Source: Diogma glabrata | Lineage: Eukaryota; Arthropoda; Insecta; Diptera; Cylindrotomidae | Reading direction: 5' to 3' | Assembly (NCBI GenBank): GCA_963693315.1 | Contig: OY856186.1 | Coordinates: forward strand, 386,430,865 to 386,494,864 | DNA: 64,000 nucleotides | In this document: in pieces, positions 1 through 11,984 of the stretch | Position numbering within the stretch: position 1 is the stretch's first letter | How the letters are laid out: every line of letters starts with the position of its first letter | The notes under the pieces: generated by a model | The model's input: only the letters and a program-made list of their open reading frames with translations | Database searches by the model: none | What the model was told of the DNA's origin: nothing | Translations under genes and position numbers: made by a program

Positions 1-393
1 CCGTTTATTAGGTTATTAAAAATTGTATCAATAATATAAATATTTCACGTATCGTTTTAGTAATGATATAAACAACCGAAAGAGATAGCTTATCATCAAT
101 TACAATCTTTATCGAAGCCGTCAATGACTTGTTTGTATGTTAAATAAAAAACAATTGGAAATTATTTGCTGGAATGCAAACTACATAAGAAGAAATACTT
201 AGCATTATCAGATTATATTTATAAGCCAAATATTATATTTTGGATTAAATAATACTAAAGTAACGAATTTGAACCTGGTTAAAGTTTACAGAACCGGTCG
301 AAGTATTTCTGGAGGTGATGTAGCACACTTTTTTAAAGATTTCACAAATTAAATTCAAACATTTGTACTGAGGCAATTAGTATTTGCAGCATA
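1..393. other. No gene seen
   Basis: AT-rich sequence without a supported reading frame, RNA gene or repeat that I recognise. It ends at the TA dinucleotide (394-395) that flanks the following Tc1-like element. Confidence 0.6.
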
Positions 394-766
394 TACAGTC
401 AGCGTCAAAAAAAAGTGTACAGCAAATAGTTCAACATTTACGGACTAATATATCTTAAAAGAAGAATGGAAAAATAAAATACATTTCATTTTTAAAAAGT
501 GTATTAAGTATTAGTTTATTTTAACAAAAACAAAAATTCAATTATTTGTTGTTATCCTTGTAATTTTAAAAAAATTGCAAAATGCTCTGATTTTACGCGT
601 CAAAAAAAAGTGTACACTCTCACATTGTTTGATTGTTTTTTGTTATAACTTGATTTCCGAATTTTTCAACTAATTTTATTTTGTTTTGTTGCATTGTCGA
701 TACCTTCATGTCAAAGATCCGTGCAGTTATTATTATCCCAATAATAATAATTTAATATTATTCAAC

Positions 767-1228
767 ATGGCCAAACAAACTACAATAGAAATACGTAATT
801 TAGTGGTAAAATTAGCATCTCAAGGCAAATCTCTGAGGGAAATTGCTAGTATTATCGACAAAAGTCATAATATTGTGAAAAAAATACTATTCAAATTCAA
901 ACATTTGAGAAGTGTAGAAGATCTTCCCTGTTCTAGCAGGCCGCCAATTTTGTCAGTTGTGGACAAAAGAGCGATAGCGCCAAGGGCTAGAGCTAATCCC
1001 TCTAAAAGTGCAGTCAGAATAGCTGATAAACTCACAGAAACATTAAGAGCAGGAATAAGTGCCTACCGTTTGCCGTGCTCTGCATGAAAATGGGTTACAT
1101 GGTAGAACTCCGAGAAAAAAATCAGTTAATTCTAAGAAAAACCAAAAAAAGCGTCTCGAATATGCAAAAAAGCATATATTTGAAGACATTACTATTTAAA
1201 ATAAGTGCTTATTCAGTGACGAGTGTAA
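767..1228 (+). pseudogene. Tc1-like transposase, N-terminal half, frameshifted (left arm)
   Basis: Starting at the ATG at 767 (MAKQTTIE...), the product has the paired helix-turn-helix DNA-binding region of Tc1 transposases. The first helix-turn-helix includes SLREIASIIDKS, and a basic linker SSRPPILS follows. I prefer this start to the upstream in-frame ATG at 686 because Tc1 transposases normally begin just before the first helix. Compared with the right arm, two bases are missing near 1061, which shifts the frame before the second helix ends. Beyond the shift the reading reaches an LFSDE motif at about 1212-1226, which would contain the first catalytic aspartate, after an in-frame stop. 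The remaining catalytic residues are absent. A dead DNA-binding fragment. Confidence 0.82.
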
Positions 1229-1664
1229 AATAGACATTTTGTAAAATATAAATATGCTTTTTTGCATATTCGAGACGCTTTTTTCGGTTTTTCTTAGAAT
1301 TAACTGATTTGTTTCTCGGAGTTCTACCATGTAACCCATTTTCATGCAGAGCACGGCAAACGGTACTGGCACTTATTCCTGCTCCTAATGTTTCTGTGAG
1401 TTTATCAGCTATTCTGACTGCACTTTCAGAGGGATTAGCTCTAGCCCTTGGCGCTATCGCTCTTTTGTCCACAACTGACAAAATTGGCGGCCTGCTAGAA
1501 CAGGGAAGATCGTCTACACTTCTCAAATGTTTGAATTTCAATAGTATTTTTTTCACAATATTATGACTTCTGTCGATAATACTAGCAATTTCCCTCAGAG
1601 ATTTGCCTTGAGATGCTAATTTTACCACTAAATTACGTGTTTCTATTGTAGTTTGTTTGGCCAT
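1209..1664 (-). pseudogene. Tc1-like transposase, N-terminal half (right arm)
   Basis: Mirror copy of the left-arm fragment, starting at the ATG complementary to 1662-1664. It keeps the reading frame through both helix-turn-helix subdomains (SLREIASIID and ISASTVCRALHENG) and a basic stretch (KNRKKRLEYAKKH), then runs into unrelated codons and stops near 1209. All catalytic DDE residues are missing, so it cannot transpose anything. If expressed it could at most bind the terminal repeats, as N-terminal Tc1 fragments can. Small differences from the left arm (the 2-bp indel and several substitutions) show that the arms have diverged since the palindrome formed. Confidence 0.82.
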
Positions 1665-2180
1665 GTTGAATAATATTAAATTATTATTATTGGGATAATA
1701 ATAACTGCACGGATCTTTGACACGAAGGTATCGACAATGCAACAAAACAAAATAAAATTAGTTGAAAAAATCGGAAATCAAGTTATAACAAAAAACAATC
1801 AAACAATGTGAGAGTGTACACTTTTTTTTGACGCGTAAAATCAGAGCATTTTGCAATTTTTTTAAAATTACAAGGATAACAACAAATAATTGAATTTTTG
1901 TTTTTGTTAAAATAAACTAATACTTAATACACTTTTTAAAAATGAAATGTATTTTATTTTTCCATTCTTCTTTTAAGATATATTAGTCCGTAAATGTTGA
2001 ACTATTTGCTGTACACTTTTTTTTGACGCTGACTGTATCTATTACCAATTTCCCACAGAACACCTTGTGTAAAAACGATCTCAAAGAATTACTCAACTAA
2101 ATGCTCAACATGCCGCTAGTAAAGAAACTGATACTAATCTTTTTGAATTTTGTAACAATAAAAGTTTAGAGATTAAAGTC

Positions 2181-3640
2181 TTAGAAAAACCAACTCACTA
2201 CCCAAAAAGAGATGTCACCTAACTTAGCCCCGCCATTTTTAAGAAAATTAAAAACAAAGATTGTGCTGTATTGTGCTACAGTTGTGCTGAATGTGCTACT
2301 CAGAAAGAATGCCATATCACCAGTGGAAAAAAGTTGGCACGCTGAAACAATTTTTCGAGCAGAAGTTAGCCCCGCCATTTTGAAATATCTGAAAAACAAA
2401 GATTGCCCTGTATTGTCCTCGAGTTGTGCTGGTTGTGCTATTTAGAAAAAAATTTCATATCCCTAGTGGTTTTCCACTAAATCATTTTGCGAGTAAAAGT
2501 TAGCCCCGCCATTTTTAAAAAAAGAAAAACAAAGGGTCTGCTGTACGGTGTTAGAGTTGTGCTAGTTGTGCTATTCAAGAACAAATTTGTACCACCAGCA
2601 GAATAATTTAAACTCGCTAAAACGATTTTTCGAGTTGAAGTTAGCCCCGCCATTTTGAAAAAAAAAATTAAAAGCAAAGGTTGTGCTGTATTGTGCTAGA
2701 GTTGTGCTGGTTGTGCTACTCAGAAATAGTTCCATATTATCAATGAACAAAAGTTGGCACGCTGAAACGACTTTTCGAGCAGAAGTTAGCCCCGCCATTT
2801 TGAAAAAAAAAAAGAAAACCAAAGGTTGTGCTGTATTGTGCTCGAGTTTTGCTGATTGTGCTACTTAGACAAAACTTTCGTAGCCCTAACAGAATTTTTT
2901 ACAAAGTTAGCATCATTTTTTTCGAATAGAAGTTAGCCCCGTCATTTTGGAAGAAATCAAAAACAAAAGAAGTGCTGTATTGTGTAATAGTTGTGCTGGT
3001 TATGCTACTGAAAAAATATCCTATCACCAACAGAATAATTTACACTACGCTAAAACCATTTTTTGAATGAAAGTTAGTCCCGCCATTTTGTAAAAATCAA
3101 AGAAAAAAGGTTGTGCTGTATTGTGCTACAGTTGTGCTGGATGTGCCACTCAAAAAGAATCCCATATCAACAATGAATAAAAGTGCGCACGCTAAAACGA
3201 TTTTTCGAGCAGAAGGATATTTTCGAGCAGAAAGCATTCGAGCAGAAGATTAAGCAGAAGTCAGCCCCGCTATTTTGAAAAAAATGAAAAATAAAGGTTG
3301 TTATGTATTGTACTCTAGTTGTGCTGGTTGTGCTACTCAGAAAGAATTGCATATAAGCAATGAATAAAAGTTGGCAGACTAAACCGATTTTTCGAGCAGA
3401 AGTTAGCCCCGCCACTTTGAAAAAAATAAAGAACAAAGGTTGTACTGTATTGTGCTTGAGTTGTGCTGGTTGTGCTACTCAGACAAAAATTTCGTTTTCC
3501 TAACAGAAAAATTTTATAACGCTAACATCATTTCTTCAAATAGAAGTTAGCCCCGCTAGTTTGAAAAAAAAACTAAATTGAGTGCTGTATTGTGTTAAAG
3601 TTGTGCGAGTTGTGCTACTTCAAAACAAATTCGTACCCTC
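2181..3640 (+). repeat. Satellite-like tandem array, block A
   Basis: About eight diverged monomers of roughly 150-200 bp. Each carries a stretch like agttagccccgccatttt followed by an A-run and then a short GTGCT-rich part (ttgtgctgtattgtgct). Several monomers differ consistently from one another, and the same order of variants appears in reverse complement in block B (13.5-22.7 kb). This suggests a higher-order repeat duplicated as a unit. Short frames across the array arise from the repeat and resemble no known protein. Confidence 0.85.
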
Positions 3641-3739
3641 TTAAGTCATATTTTTTCCCAACTTACTTTTTTTGCTGAAAATGGTTCCTTAAAGGGAGAT
3701 GCGTATTCTGGGTAAAAACCACGTAAGTCGATAGCGATA

Positions 3740-4165
3740 GCATTCCTGCATTCCTGCGTAGTACGAGAGGAACCGCAGGTACGGACCCATGGTTCAATAC
3801 TTATTCGAGAGAATAGTGGAACAACGATCGTTGGATTATGCCTGAACGCCTCTAAGGTCGTATCCTAGCTAGTCTGCGAAAATTGAAATGGGGTTTTAAC
3901 AATCTGTTAAGCAAAAACCAGTAATTTACTTATTATTCGATACTTTTGGATTAATTGATGCTAATGTGTATATATTTTGGTTTAAGACTGTTATGATCTA
4001 TATGAATGTTCATAGTTTTGCCAAAGATCAGTATAATACAAATCTTTAGTATTGCCACTGTAAAAACCCATAATCAATTGCAAACGACATTATTATCGGT
4101 GGAGACGTTGTAAAGGGTAAAGCCGTCATACTGCGATCCCTTGAGACTCGTCCTCTTTTCGAGAA
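3740..4165 (+). rRNA. 28S rRNA 3'-end relic (rRNA pseudogene)
   Basis: The sarcin-ricin loop core agtacgagaggaaccgcagg is present at about 3759-3778, followed by the expected 28S 3'-domain segments tggttcaatacttattcgag, cgttggattatgcctgaacg and cctctaaggtcgtatcc. A terminal segment near 4130 (ctgcgatcccttgagactcg) also resembles the 28S 3' end. Upstream 28S sequence is missing, and the join at about 3740 shows a duplicated cattcctg. No 18S, 5.8S or remaining 28S is visible, so this is a dispersed fragment rather than an active rDNA unit. Confidence 0.85.
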
Positions 4166-4460
4166 CTCGTATATATATGAATTATATACGTATTATATAT
4201 ATGAATTAACTCTATCCTATTCGTATTATATATGAATTAACTCTATGAATAATTAAGAATGATGGAGAATATGACTATGTACCATAAAGATATTAAAACA
4301 TGACAAATTAATACATGCAAAATGTTAATAAGATTATTTTTAAGTGTAATTCTCAATAATAAGCCAAAAAAAGTGATTACTACGGTTGTTTTGGTTAATT
4401 TTTTACCACTAACCCTATTTCTTGCTAAAACCACATAAGTCAAGACTTGTTTTTCAGGTT
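4166..4460. other. AT-rich spacer with short tandem duplications
   Basis: Contains two or three copies of tatatatgaattaactcta-like sequence near 4170-4245, then unremarkable AT-rich DNA. No gene was supported. Confidence 0.5.
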
Positions 4461-4583
4461 TTAGGTAGATTTCATATAAAATCTACTATTGCAATGGGCT
4501 TCATCTCGGAATTTCAGAAAAATTTTTGTGCCAAACGATTATGTATGATAAGCGTAGACGAAAAAACAAAAAAAAAAAAAATT
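4461..4583 (+). repeat. Dispersed repeat family L (copy 1)
   Basis: Begins aggtagatttcatataaaa with a short inverted partner (atctac) and continues through gcttcatctcggaatttc to a gataagcg-agacgaaaa segment, then a TA microsatellite. The same order recurs at 29264-29376. Shorter matches to its first part occur near 31963 and 51250. It is probably one end of a non-autonomous element that carries an internal TA array. Confidence 0.7.
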
Positions 4584-4792
<209 letters not shown>

Positions 4793-5161
4793 TGGCGGGC
4801 GGTACGAAGAAAGCAGGGTCATACCTGCTTACCCAAACAAAATTTAAAATAGTCTTAACAAAAATTTAAATTAATTAAAAGAATATAAAAACATTCTAAA
4901 TCGATTAATAATATCATTTATTTATTAACGATTATTCTAATGTCTAATATTCCAAAAATCTATACTTACATGTCAGCCTTTTTGAATTTTCAACACTCCA
5001 AATCTAAAATGCACATTTAAATAAAATATAAAAAAAATTTTCTTTTTTGGCAGATTTTATCTATTTCGTTATTCTTTCGTCATCAGTAAAATTTCTGCTT
5101 TCAATTGCTATGTATTAGTTTGACTTCCTTAGAAGTGGTATTGAAAAACAAACAATTAAAG

Positions 5162-5527
5162 CAGGGTTGTGCCGTAGACAAAATAGATTACTTTACATGT
5201 ATAGATTAAGCATAGATTACGTGTAAATTACGCGAGATATTTTCGTGTAATCTATAATGTAATCTATTTAATTGATATGCGTTAATTCTAAAATTTTTTA
5301 GCAATAAATTAACTTTTTTTAAGATCGCAAGATCTTGTTTTTGACAATATTATTGATCATGTCTTTTGCGAAAAAATTTTCAGTAGGGATAATACAATAT
5401 TTCCACATATTTCTTCTTAAATCAAAATTAATAGATTACGCCAAATTTAAAAAGATGACATAGATTACATTACATAGATTACATGTAATGTAATCTATTT
5501 TAGATTACGCGTAAAGGAACAACCCTG
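5162..5527. mobile_element. hAT-type MITE with 8-bp target-site duplication
   Basis: The 366-bp element starts cagggttgt and ends acaaccctg, which are inverted copies. It is flanked on both sides by the 8-bp direct repeat aattaaag (5154-5161 and 5528-5535). CAGGG-type ends with an 8-bp duplication are the known signature of hAT transposons. The interior has many copies of the palindrome-forming motif tagattacatgtaatctat. There is no coding capacity, so mobilisation would depend on a hAT transposase elsewhere. Confidence 0.9.
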
Positions 5528-5809
5528 AATTAAAGTCCCAATAAAATGTGTGAAAATAAGCAGAAGATAATTCTGCTTTTAAAGTTTTTTCTTTGTGTGC
5601 ATTTTGTAACAAAAAGTTTTTTGGTTTTGTCGTATGAGCGAATATAAAGAAAATTGTTTGTTAGTTTTTTCCTGATAAGATTGAAATTATTTTTAATCTA
5701 TTTGTTGTGTTATTAAAATTAATAACATTATTAATTTATAGTTTTGATGGGTGTAATATTTCGTTTATTCAAATGGTGCAACCATTAAATAATATAGTTT
5801 CCAGTGGTT

Positions 5810-6832
5810 TAAAATTTAAATGATGAAATTATTCGATCTTTCATTGAAGGTTTTTTATGTATGTTTCTTGAAAACGGCTCATTAGATTTGGATGATTTAA
5901 ATTGTATTCTGTTAAGGTAGACTCCCAAGTGGTCAATTTTTTTATGACGTGAAAAATTCCGTTTTTCTATGATAGCAGAGGAAAAGTTTATTTTCAAGCA
6001 GGCTTAATCCCCTGTGAAAATGAGTTTTTTCCTCTAGTGTAAAAAGAATAACAAATTGTAGTTGCTATGTTATTTTCACATAATTTTAAAACAAAGCAAC
6101 CATATGTAAAAATAGAATATGACTTTTGAATGTTATTTTTTCGATTTCTAATTTAATAAATTCTAATAAATATCGTTTTTCTATGCGAAAATTAAACTCA
6201 CTAGTGTAAAAAAATAACAAATTATAGTTGCTATGGTTTTTCATATAATTTTACAAAGTATTTTAAACAACGTAACCATGAAAAAATAGAATATGAATTT
6301 TGATTGTTTTGTTGTCGATTTCTAACTCTATGATTTATAGTAAATATCGATTATATATATATATTACTATCATAGAAAAAATTGCATTTCCTACGCGAGA
6401 TAAAAACGTTTTTCGTTCGTAAACATGTTTCACTTGACGCTAGCGCGTCTCGTGAACAAATATTTACTCACGAAAAAAACAATGTTTTCATCTCTTGTAG
6501 GAAAATATACTATTATACATTTACTATCATAGAAAAAATTGTATTTCCTACGTGAGATAAAAACATTTTACGATCGTGAAATTGTCCCACTGGACGTTAA
6601 CGGCTCTCGTGAACAAATTTTCACTCACAAAAAGCAGCGCTTTCATCTCTTGTAGCAAAATGTACTATTTTCAGAAAATTGGAAAAACTATACATATTTT
6701 TTATGTACTTTCGCCGATTTCTCGAAAACAGCTCACTCGATTGTATTCAAATGTATTCTATTAAGATAGATGCCGAGGTCGTCCCATATATTTATATTAC
6801 GTGGAAAACGGTCGTTGTTCAGGAAATTGAAA
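5810..6832 (+). repeat. Cluster of local tandem duplications
   Basis: Three nested patterns are visible. A unit containing ctagtgtaaaaa and agttgctatg occurs at about 6035 and again at about 6200. A unit of about 160 bp, starting tactatcatagaaaaaatt, occurs at 6363 and 6522. A unit with gtattcta-ttaag-tagatgcc occurs near 5855-5960, 6690-6830 and again at 7225-7350, after the MITE. No protein-coding evidence. Confidence 0.65.
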
Positions 6833-7223
6833 AAATAGTTATTTGTTTAACTAGGCAGCAAAGTAGTAGATTGACTGCCGCGGCTGATAGTTCATAGCCG
6901 AGCGAGCGAGGCTAGGAATTCAGCCAAGGCAGTCAATCTACCTTGCTGCCGAGTTGAACATATAATTTTTTCTCCGATTAATTACAATGATATGTAATTT
7001 AATAATTATTACTTTAAAAATAAAGCAAAATTTTAAAAATGAAAAAAAAAATCGATTAAAAAAAATTTTTTTTAATCGCAATATCTGTTTATTTCTATGA
7101 AGTCTAATTATTTTGCTGCCTAGGCAGCAAAGTACTTGCTTTGCTGCCTAGGCAGGGAAAGTGCCACTTTGCTGTCTGAAATAAGTCTGCAAAATTTATT
7201 TTTGCTCTCTATCGGAGAAAAAA
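6833..7223. mobile_element. MITE family M, copy 1
   Basis: About 390 bp that recur almost identically at 31482-31873 with unrelated flanks, so the shared segment marks a mobile unit. It has GC-richer palindromic pieces: a hairpin around agattgactgccgcggctg with its partner cagccaaggcagtcaatct, and tttgctgcctaggcagcaaa. Its boundaries lie near atagttatttg and tcggagaaaaaa. No open frame. Its insertion separates copies of the surrounding local repeat. Confidence 0.8.
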
Positions 7224-7479
7224 TATATTTTTCATGTATTTTCGCCGATTTCTTTGAAACAGCTTAATCTATTTGGACGGTTTGAGTTGTATTTAATTGA
7301 TGTAGATGCCGAAATGGTCCTAAATTCCTTTTTATGACAGAAAATATCCCCTTTTTCAAAAATATGATAAATCCATGTTTGTTAGATTTTCATCGATGAA
7401 TGCTTGCCGCGATTTTAAGTTATTACTTCAAAAACACTTTCTTCGCCGCCTTTTGATTTTATGACAACACAAAATGAAA

Positions 7480-8030
7480 AAATAAATAAACTCTTTTAAA
7501 AAAATAAAACCGGTTTGAGATAGAGGTACAAAAAAGTGAAAAATAATTCAATTGTGCCTTTTAGAGACAAAAATACGTATAAATTTTGATTAATTTAATT
7601 TAATTATACTTAGTTACATGCAAAAAATTGCGCTTTTAAACAAAGATATTATATTGTAAAAGTTTTTTTTTATAATAGCTTTTATATTATGAAATTTATT
7701 TTCAATACAAAATGTTCGAAGTCGGTACCACCATTGACATCTCATGCTTGGCATCGATTTCCAACAGTTTTGTACTACAAATAAATCTTATAATATAATA
7801 ACTATTACAACAACTATAATATTTATTATAAAATATAAGTTTTATAATATAACATCTTTGTTTAAAAGTGTAATTTTCTGTAGTTAAGTATAATTAAATT
7901 AAATTAATCAAAATTAATTTGTATTTTTGTCTCTAAAAGCCGCAATTGAGATATTGTTCACTTTTTTGTGCCTCTTTTGTTGTTTCTGAAGTCTGTTTCA
8001 TTTTTTTTAAATGTTTATTTTATTTTCTAA
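7480..8030. repeat. Foldback (inverted repeat) element
   Basis: A left arm at about 7480-7690 is the diverged reverse complement of a right arm at about 7820-8030. Markers are ttttagagacaaaaata in the left arm and its complement near 7925-7940, and atacttagtta against tagttaagtat. A spacer of about 130 bp lies between them. No coding sequence is visible, and no clear target duplication was found. Confidence 0.75.
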
Positions 8031-8214
8031 AGAACCCCTTATTTAAACCTACGATTGGTTATCATAATTTGAATAATTTTTTTAATGCCGTTAGTAAACA
8101 CAAAGCCATATCAATCAATTTTTCAAATTATTCAGTAGTGTTATAATGTTGAAAGTGTTATCAGTATATGATCAAGAATGCGACACATTTTTATAGGAAC
8201 CCAAAGTATTTTTA

Positions 8215-8475
8215 GGCATTTTCAATCATATACAAAGTGATTTGAGTGAATCAATAGGTGTTGATCTAAAAAACTCAAATTTTTTCGAAATCAAAGATTG
8301 TTTATTTATTGCCATACTTCTTGATGAAACATCAGATATTTCTTATAAGTCGCAGTTGTCTACAATAGGACGATTTGTAACTAAAACAGAAGAAGTTTTT
8401 GAAAGACTCTTAGCTTTTACAGATATTATCACGTCATGCAATCAATACAATGGAAGAACAATCATGTGGCGATAA
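8215..8475 (+). pseudogene. hAT-family transposase fragment (ZMYM1/DUF4371-like)
   Basis: The translated segment contains LLDETSDISYKSQLSTIGRF followed by VFERLLAFTDI. This is the region around the first catalytic aspartate (DETSD) of hAT-type transposases and of the domesticated ZMYM1-like proteins built from them. The frame opens after a stop at about 8212 and runs out at 8475. Both the N-terminal zinc finger and the remaining catalytic and dimerisation regions are missing. The TA array at 8544 cuts the homologous region off. A decayed fragment. Confidence 0.75.
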
Positions 8476-8540
8476 ATTGAAAAATGGTCTGTTTTTTTTA
8501 TATAATCTGCTTACCGTCTATCGAAACTCACTGCACGCCA

Positions 8541-8658
<118 letters not shown>

Positions 8659-8699
8659 TTAAGAAAAAAGCAAACATAAATTTATTAAAGTCTCAGTTC

Positions 8700-9809
8700 A
8701 TGGATGCTGTTGAACTGGTTCTAAATAATTGTGTCTTCTCTTACGACAACAAAATTTATCAGCAAAAATTTGGATCTCCAATGGGCTCACCAATAAGCCC
8801 AATGTTGGCAAATCTAGTCATGGAACATGTAGACTCTAATGTTCTTACATCACTTGAGTTCAAACCAATATTTTTCTTCAGATATGTAGACGATATAATC
8901 ACGACTGTTCCAAAGGATAAAGTAAATATTTTCTTGAATAAATTTAACAATTTTGATACGAATATTCAATTTACATTAGAATCAGAGAAAGACGGTAAAA
9001 TTTCTTTCCTTGATACTCTACTAATAAGAAATAACGATGGTACCATCAGCACCAACTGGTACCATAAACCAACCTGGTCCGGTCGGTATTTGGATTTCAA
9101 GTCATGGCTACCTTTGAGTTACAAGAAAAATACTATATCCGTACTTACAAGGAAAATTCTTCAACTATCTGATGAGAAATACCACAAAGAGAATTTCGTT
9201 TTATTAGAAAAAACACTCAAAATTAACAATTACCCAATTAAACTGATTAAAAGGATCTTGAGAACAATAATCATGAAATATAATAATACCAATTTAATTG
9301 AACATCCAAATTCAAATCCACAAATTGATGATGAAACAAAATTCGTTTCACTTCCTTATGTTAAACATTTATTTGAGAACATTAAATCACTACTAAGAAG
9401 ATACAATATTGAAACAGTAGGAAGATCATATATTTGTACAGGCTCATCTATTTTCTCTAAATTAAAAGACCGAGATCCTATTAAATTTCAATCAGATGTT
9501 ATTTATGAAATAAAATGTTCATGTGAAAAAGCATATATAGGACAGACTTCACAATATTTGAATAAACGTTTATACCAACATACTCACAATTCTCCACCTG
9601 ATAATAGTTCATTATCTACACACATTAAAGACACAGATCATGTCGTCTCAATGGAAAACGTTAGAGTTTTGGAAAAACAAACGAATCAAAGAAAACGACA
9701 AATATCTGAAATGTTGTTCATCAAAAAAGGCAAACCCACACTCAATAGACAAATTGAATGTGATTTTCATAATATATATGATGGAATTATAAAATCAAAC
9801 AATATTTAA
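8700..9809 (+). CDS. Penelope-like element: reverse transcriptase C-terminal half plus GIY-YIG endonuclease (5'-truncated)
   Basis: The 369-residue open frame has reverse-transcriptase motif B-like GSPMGSPISPMLANLVMEH (about 25-43) and the catalytic motif RYVDDI (61-66). Then come the thumb region and, in the last 110 residues, a GIY-YIG endonuclease core (VIYEIKCSCEKAYIGQTSQY with downstream KRLYQH and the CxC pair typical of Penelope). RT followed by C-terminal GIY-YIG is the diagnostic order of Penelope-like elements, which use the nuclease to nick target DNA for reverse transcription. The first half of the RT is missing: the frame begins directly after a TA microsatellite. The surviving frame has no stops, so truncation was fairly recent. 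A second TA array follows the 3' region. Confidence 0.92.
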   Translation: MDAVELVLNNCVFSYDNKIYQQKFGSPMGSPISPMLANLVMEHVDSNVLTSLEFKPIFFFRYVDDIITTVPKDKVNIFLNKFNNFDTNIQFTLESEKDGKISFLDTLLIRNNDGTISTNWYHKPTWSGRYLDFKSWLPLSYKKNTISVLTRKILQLSDEKYHKENFVLLEKTLKINNYPIKLIKRILRTIIMKYNNTNLIEHPNSNPQIDDETKFVSLPYVKHLFENIKSLLRRYNIETVGRSYICTGSSIFSKLKDRDPIKFQSDVIYEIKCSCEKAYIGQTSQYLNKRLYQHTHNSPPDNSSLSTHIKDTDHVVSMENVRVLEKQTNQRKRQISEMLFIKKGKPTLNRQIECDFHNIYDGIIKSNNI

Positions 9810-10099
9810 AGTAAAGCAATTTAATAATTTTGGTTAAAGTAATCTCCCAAAACATTTCCAATCATAGTACATTGGTTAAAAAATTGTTTCTTTTTTTTAG
9901 TTTTAGTTTGATTATTAATAATTATTGTTTTTGTTTTGTTGTTTCCATAAATAATTTTTTTTTATTATATTATACAATTAAAATTTTCGCTTGAAGATGA
10001 TGCGGGAGTCGTATCGAAACGTAGCGATAACTAATTGAAATATTTTGTTTCTTTTATTAACTTCATCCACTAGAGCTAAACCCGAATAAAAATAACCAA
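9810..10099 (+). other. Penelope-like element 3' untranslated region
   Basis: Non-coding sequence between the stop codon and the next TA array. A segment near 9992-10030 reads gaagatgatgcgggagtcgt followed by atcgaaacgtagcg, resembling conserved 3'-terminal sequence of many Penelope-like elements. A GATGA...CGAAAC arrangement recalls the hammerhead ribozyme core known in such elements, but I could not build a convincing fold. Confidence 0.5.
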
Positions 10100-11220
<1,121 letters not shown>

Positions 11221-11808
11221 TCCATAACTACGATTTCCAAAAACCTTATAACAGTCAATGAAAAAAAAATAAAAAGATTTGAATAGAAGAAATTAAGTTT
11301 TTTTCTTAGAAATAAACTATTTTGATATTTTGCAGTAATTGGAAGACATATGATATAGCGTAGGTATGTGTCATAAATTGTCACACACATGTTCTGTGGT
11401 AGATTTGATATTTGTTTGTTGCAAGGATAAATATAGTTTTGCTTATATGTAGCTAATTTTCTTTTTAAAATCTGTTTGAAATTAGTTTGTGTTGTTTAAA
11501 CTAATCTGATACATCAGATTCTACTGGCACACAAAACTGTCTGATCTCGAAATCTATCTATTTCTAGCGGATATACGTGCCGCTTGGACTTTTTTTTCAT
11601 TATTTCTATTAATAAACTGTAAAGGTTATTCGCTATTTTAATTTTTTACCACTCAAATACTAAATTAAACATAAAAAAGTCCTTTGAAACTCATTTGTTT
11701 GTGTATGAAACAGTTTTTATTGATTTATGAAAAATTCTAATTGAGTCTTATGAGGTTTTTGAAATGACCGATTCATATACAAAATAGGCAAGATTCATTT
11801 ATGCTATC
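11221..11808. other. No gene seen
   Basis: AT-rich DNA between the family R array and the small MITE. No recognisable frame or repeat. Confidence 0.5.
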
Positions 11809-11984
11809 GGACACCAGGGTGGTTATTTTGTAGCGTTATCTCACTAGGTGAGATAAAAAGTGAGATAAAATATTTGTCTTTAATCGATTATATTAGATAA
11901 AAGAAGTCATTTAAACATAATTTTTTTATCTCACTATTTATCTCACCTAGTGAGATAACGCTACAAAATAACCACCCAGGTGTC
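11809..11984. mobile_element. Short palindromic MITE
   Basis: About 175 bp. The left end (gacacc-gggtggttatttt, then gtagcgttatctcactaggt) has a nearly perfect inverted partner at 11935-11984. The interior also contains repeated tgagataaaa. Such a structure folds into one long hairpin. The superfamily is unclear. Its right edge coincides with the left target duplication of the next LINE. Confidence 0.8.

Larger units (their letters stand above)
396..2035. mobile_element. Palindromic (foldback) Tc1-like DNA transposon derivative
   Basis: The two halves (about 396-1233 and 1240-2035) are near-perfect reverse complements of each other, each being the 5' half of one Tc1-type transposon. The outer ends start cagtcagcgtc, and a TA dinucleotide lies on both sides (394-395 and 2036-2037), the known target duplication of Tc1/mariner elements. 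A direct repeat, gcgtcaaaaaaaagtgtac, occurs at about 403 and 598 and inverted at about 1816 and 2011. That is the IR/DR arrangement known from Tc1 relatives such as Sleeping Beauty. Neither half has a complete catalytic domain, so the unit is non-autonomous. I infer a tail-to-tail fusion of two 5' halves, or an aberrant gap repair, that was then mobilised or fixed. Confidence 0.88.

Noticed and set aside
9985..10035. Hammerhead ribozyme in the Penelope 3' region
   Set aside because: GATGA and CGAAAC pieces are present, but I could not assemble the three stems; noted only as a possibility.
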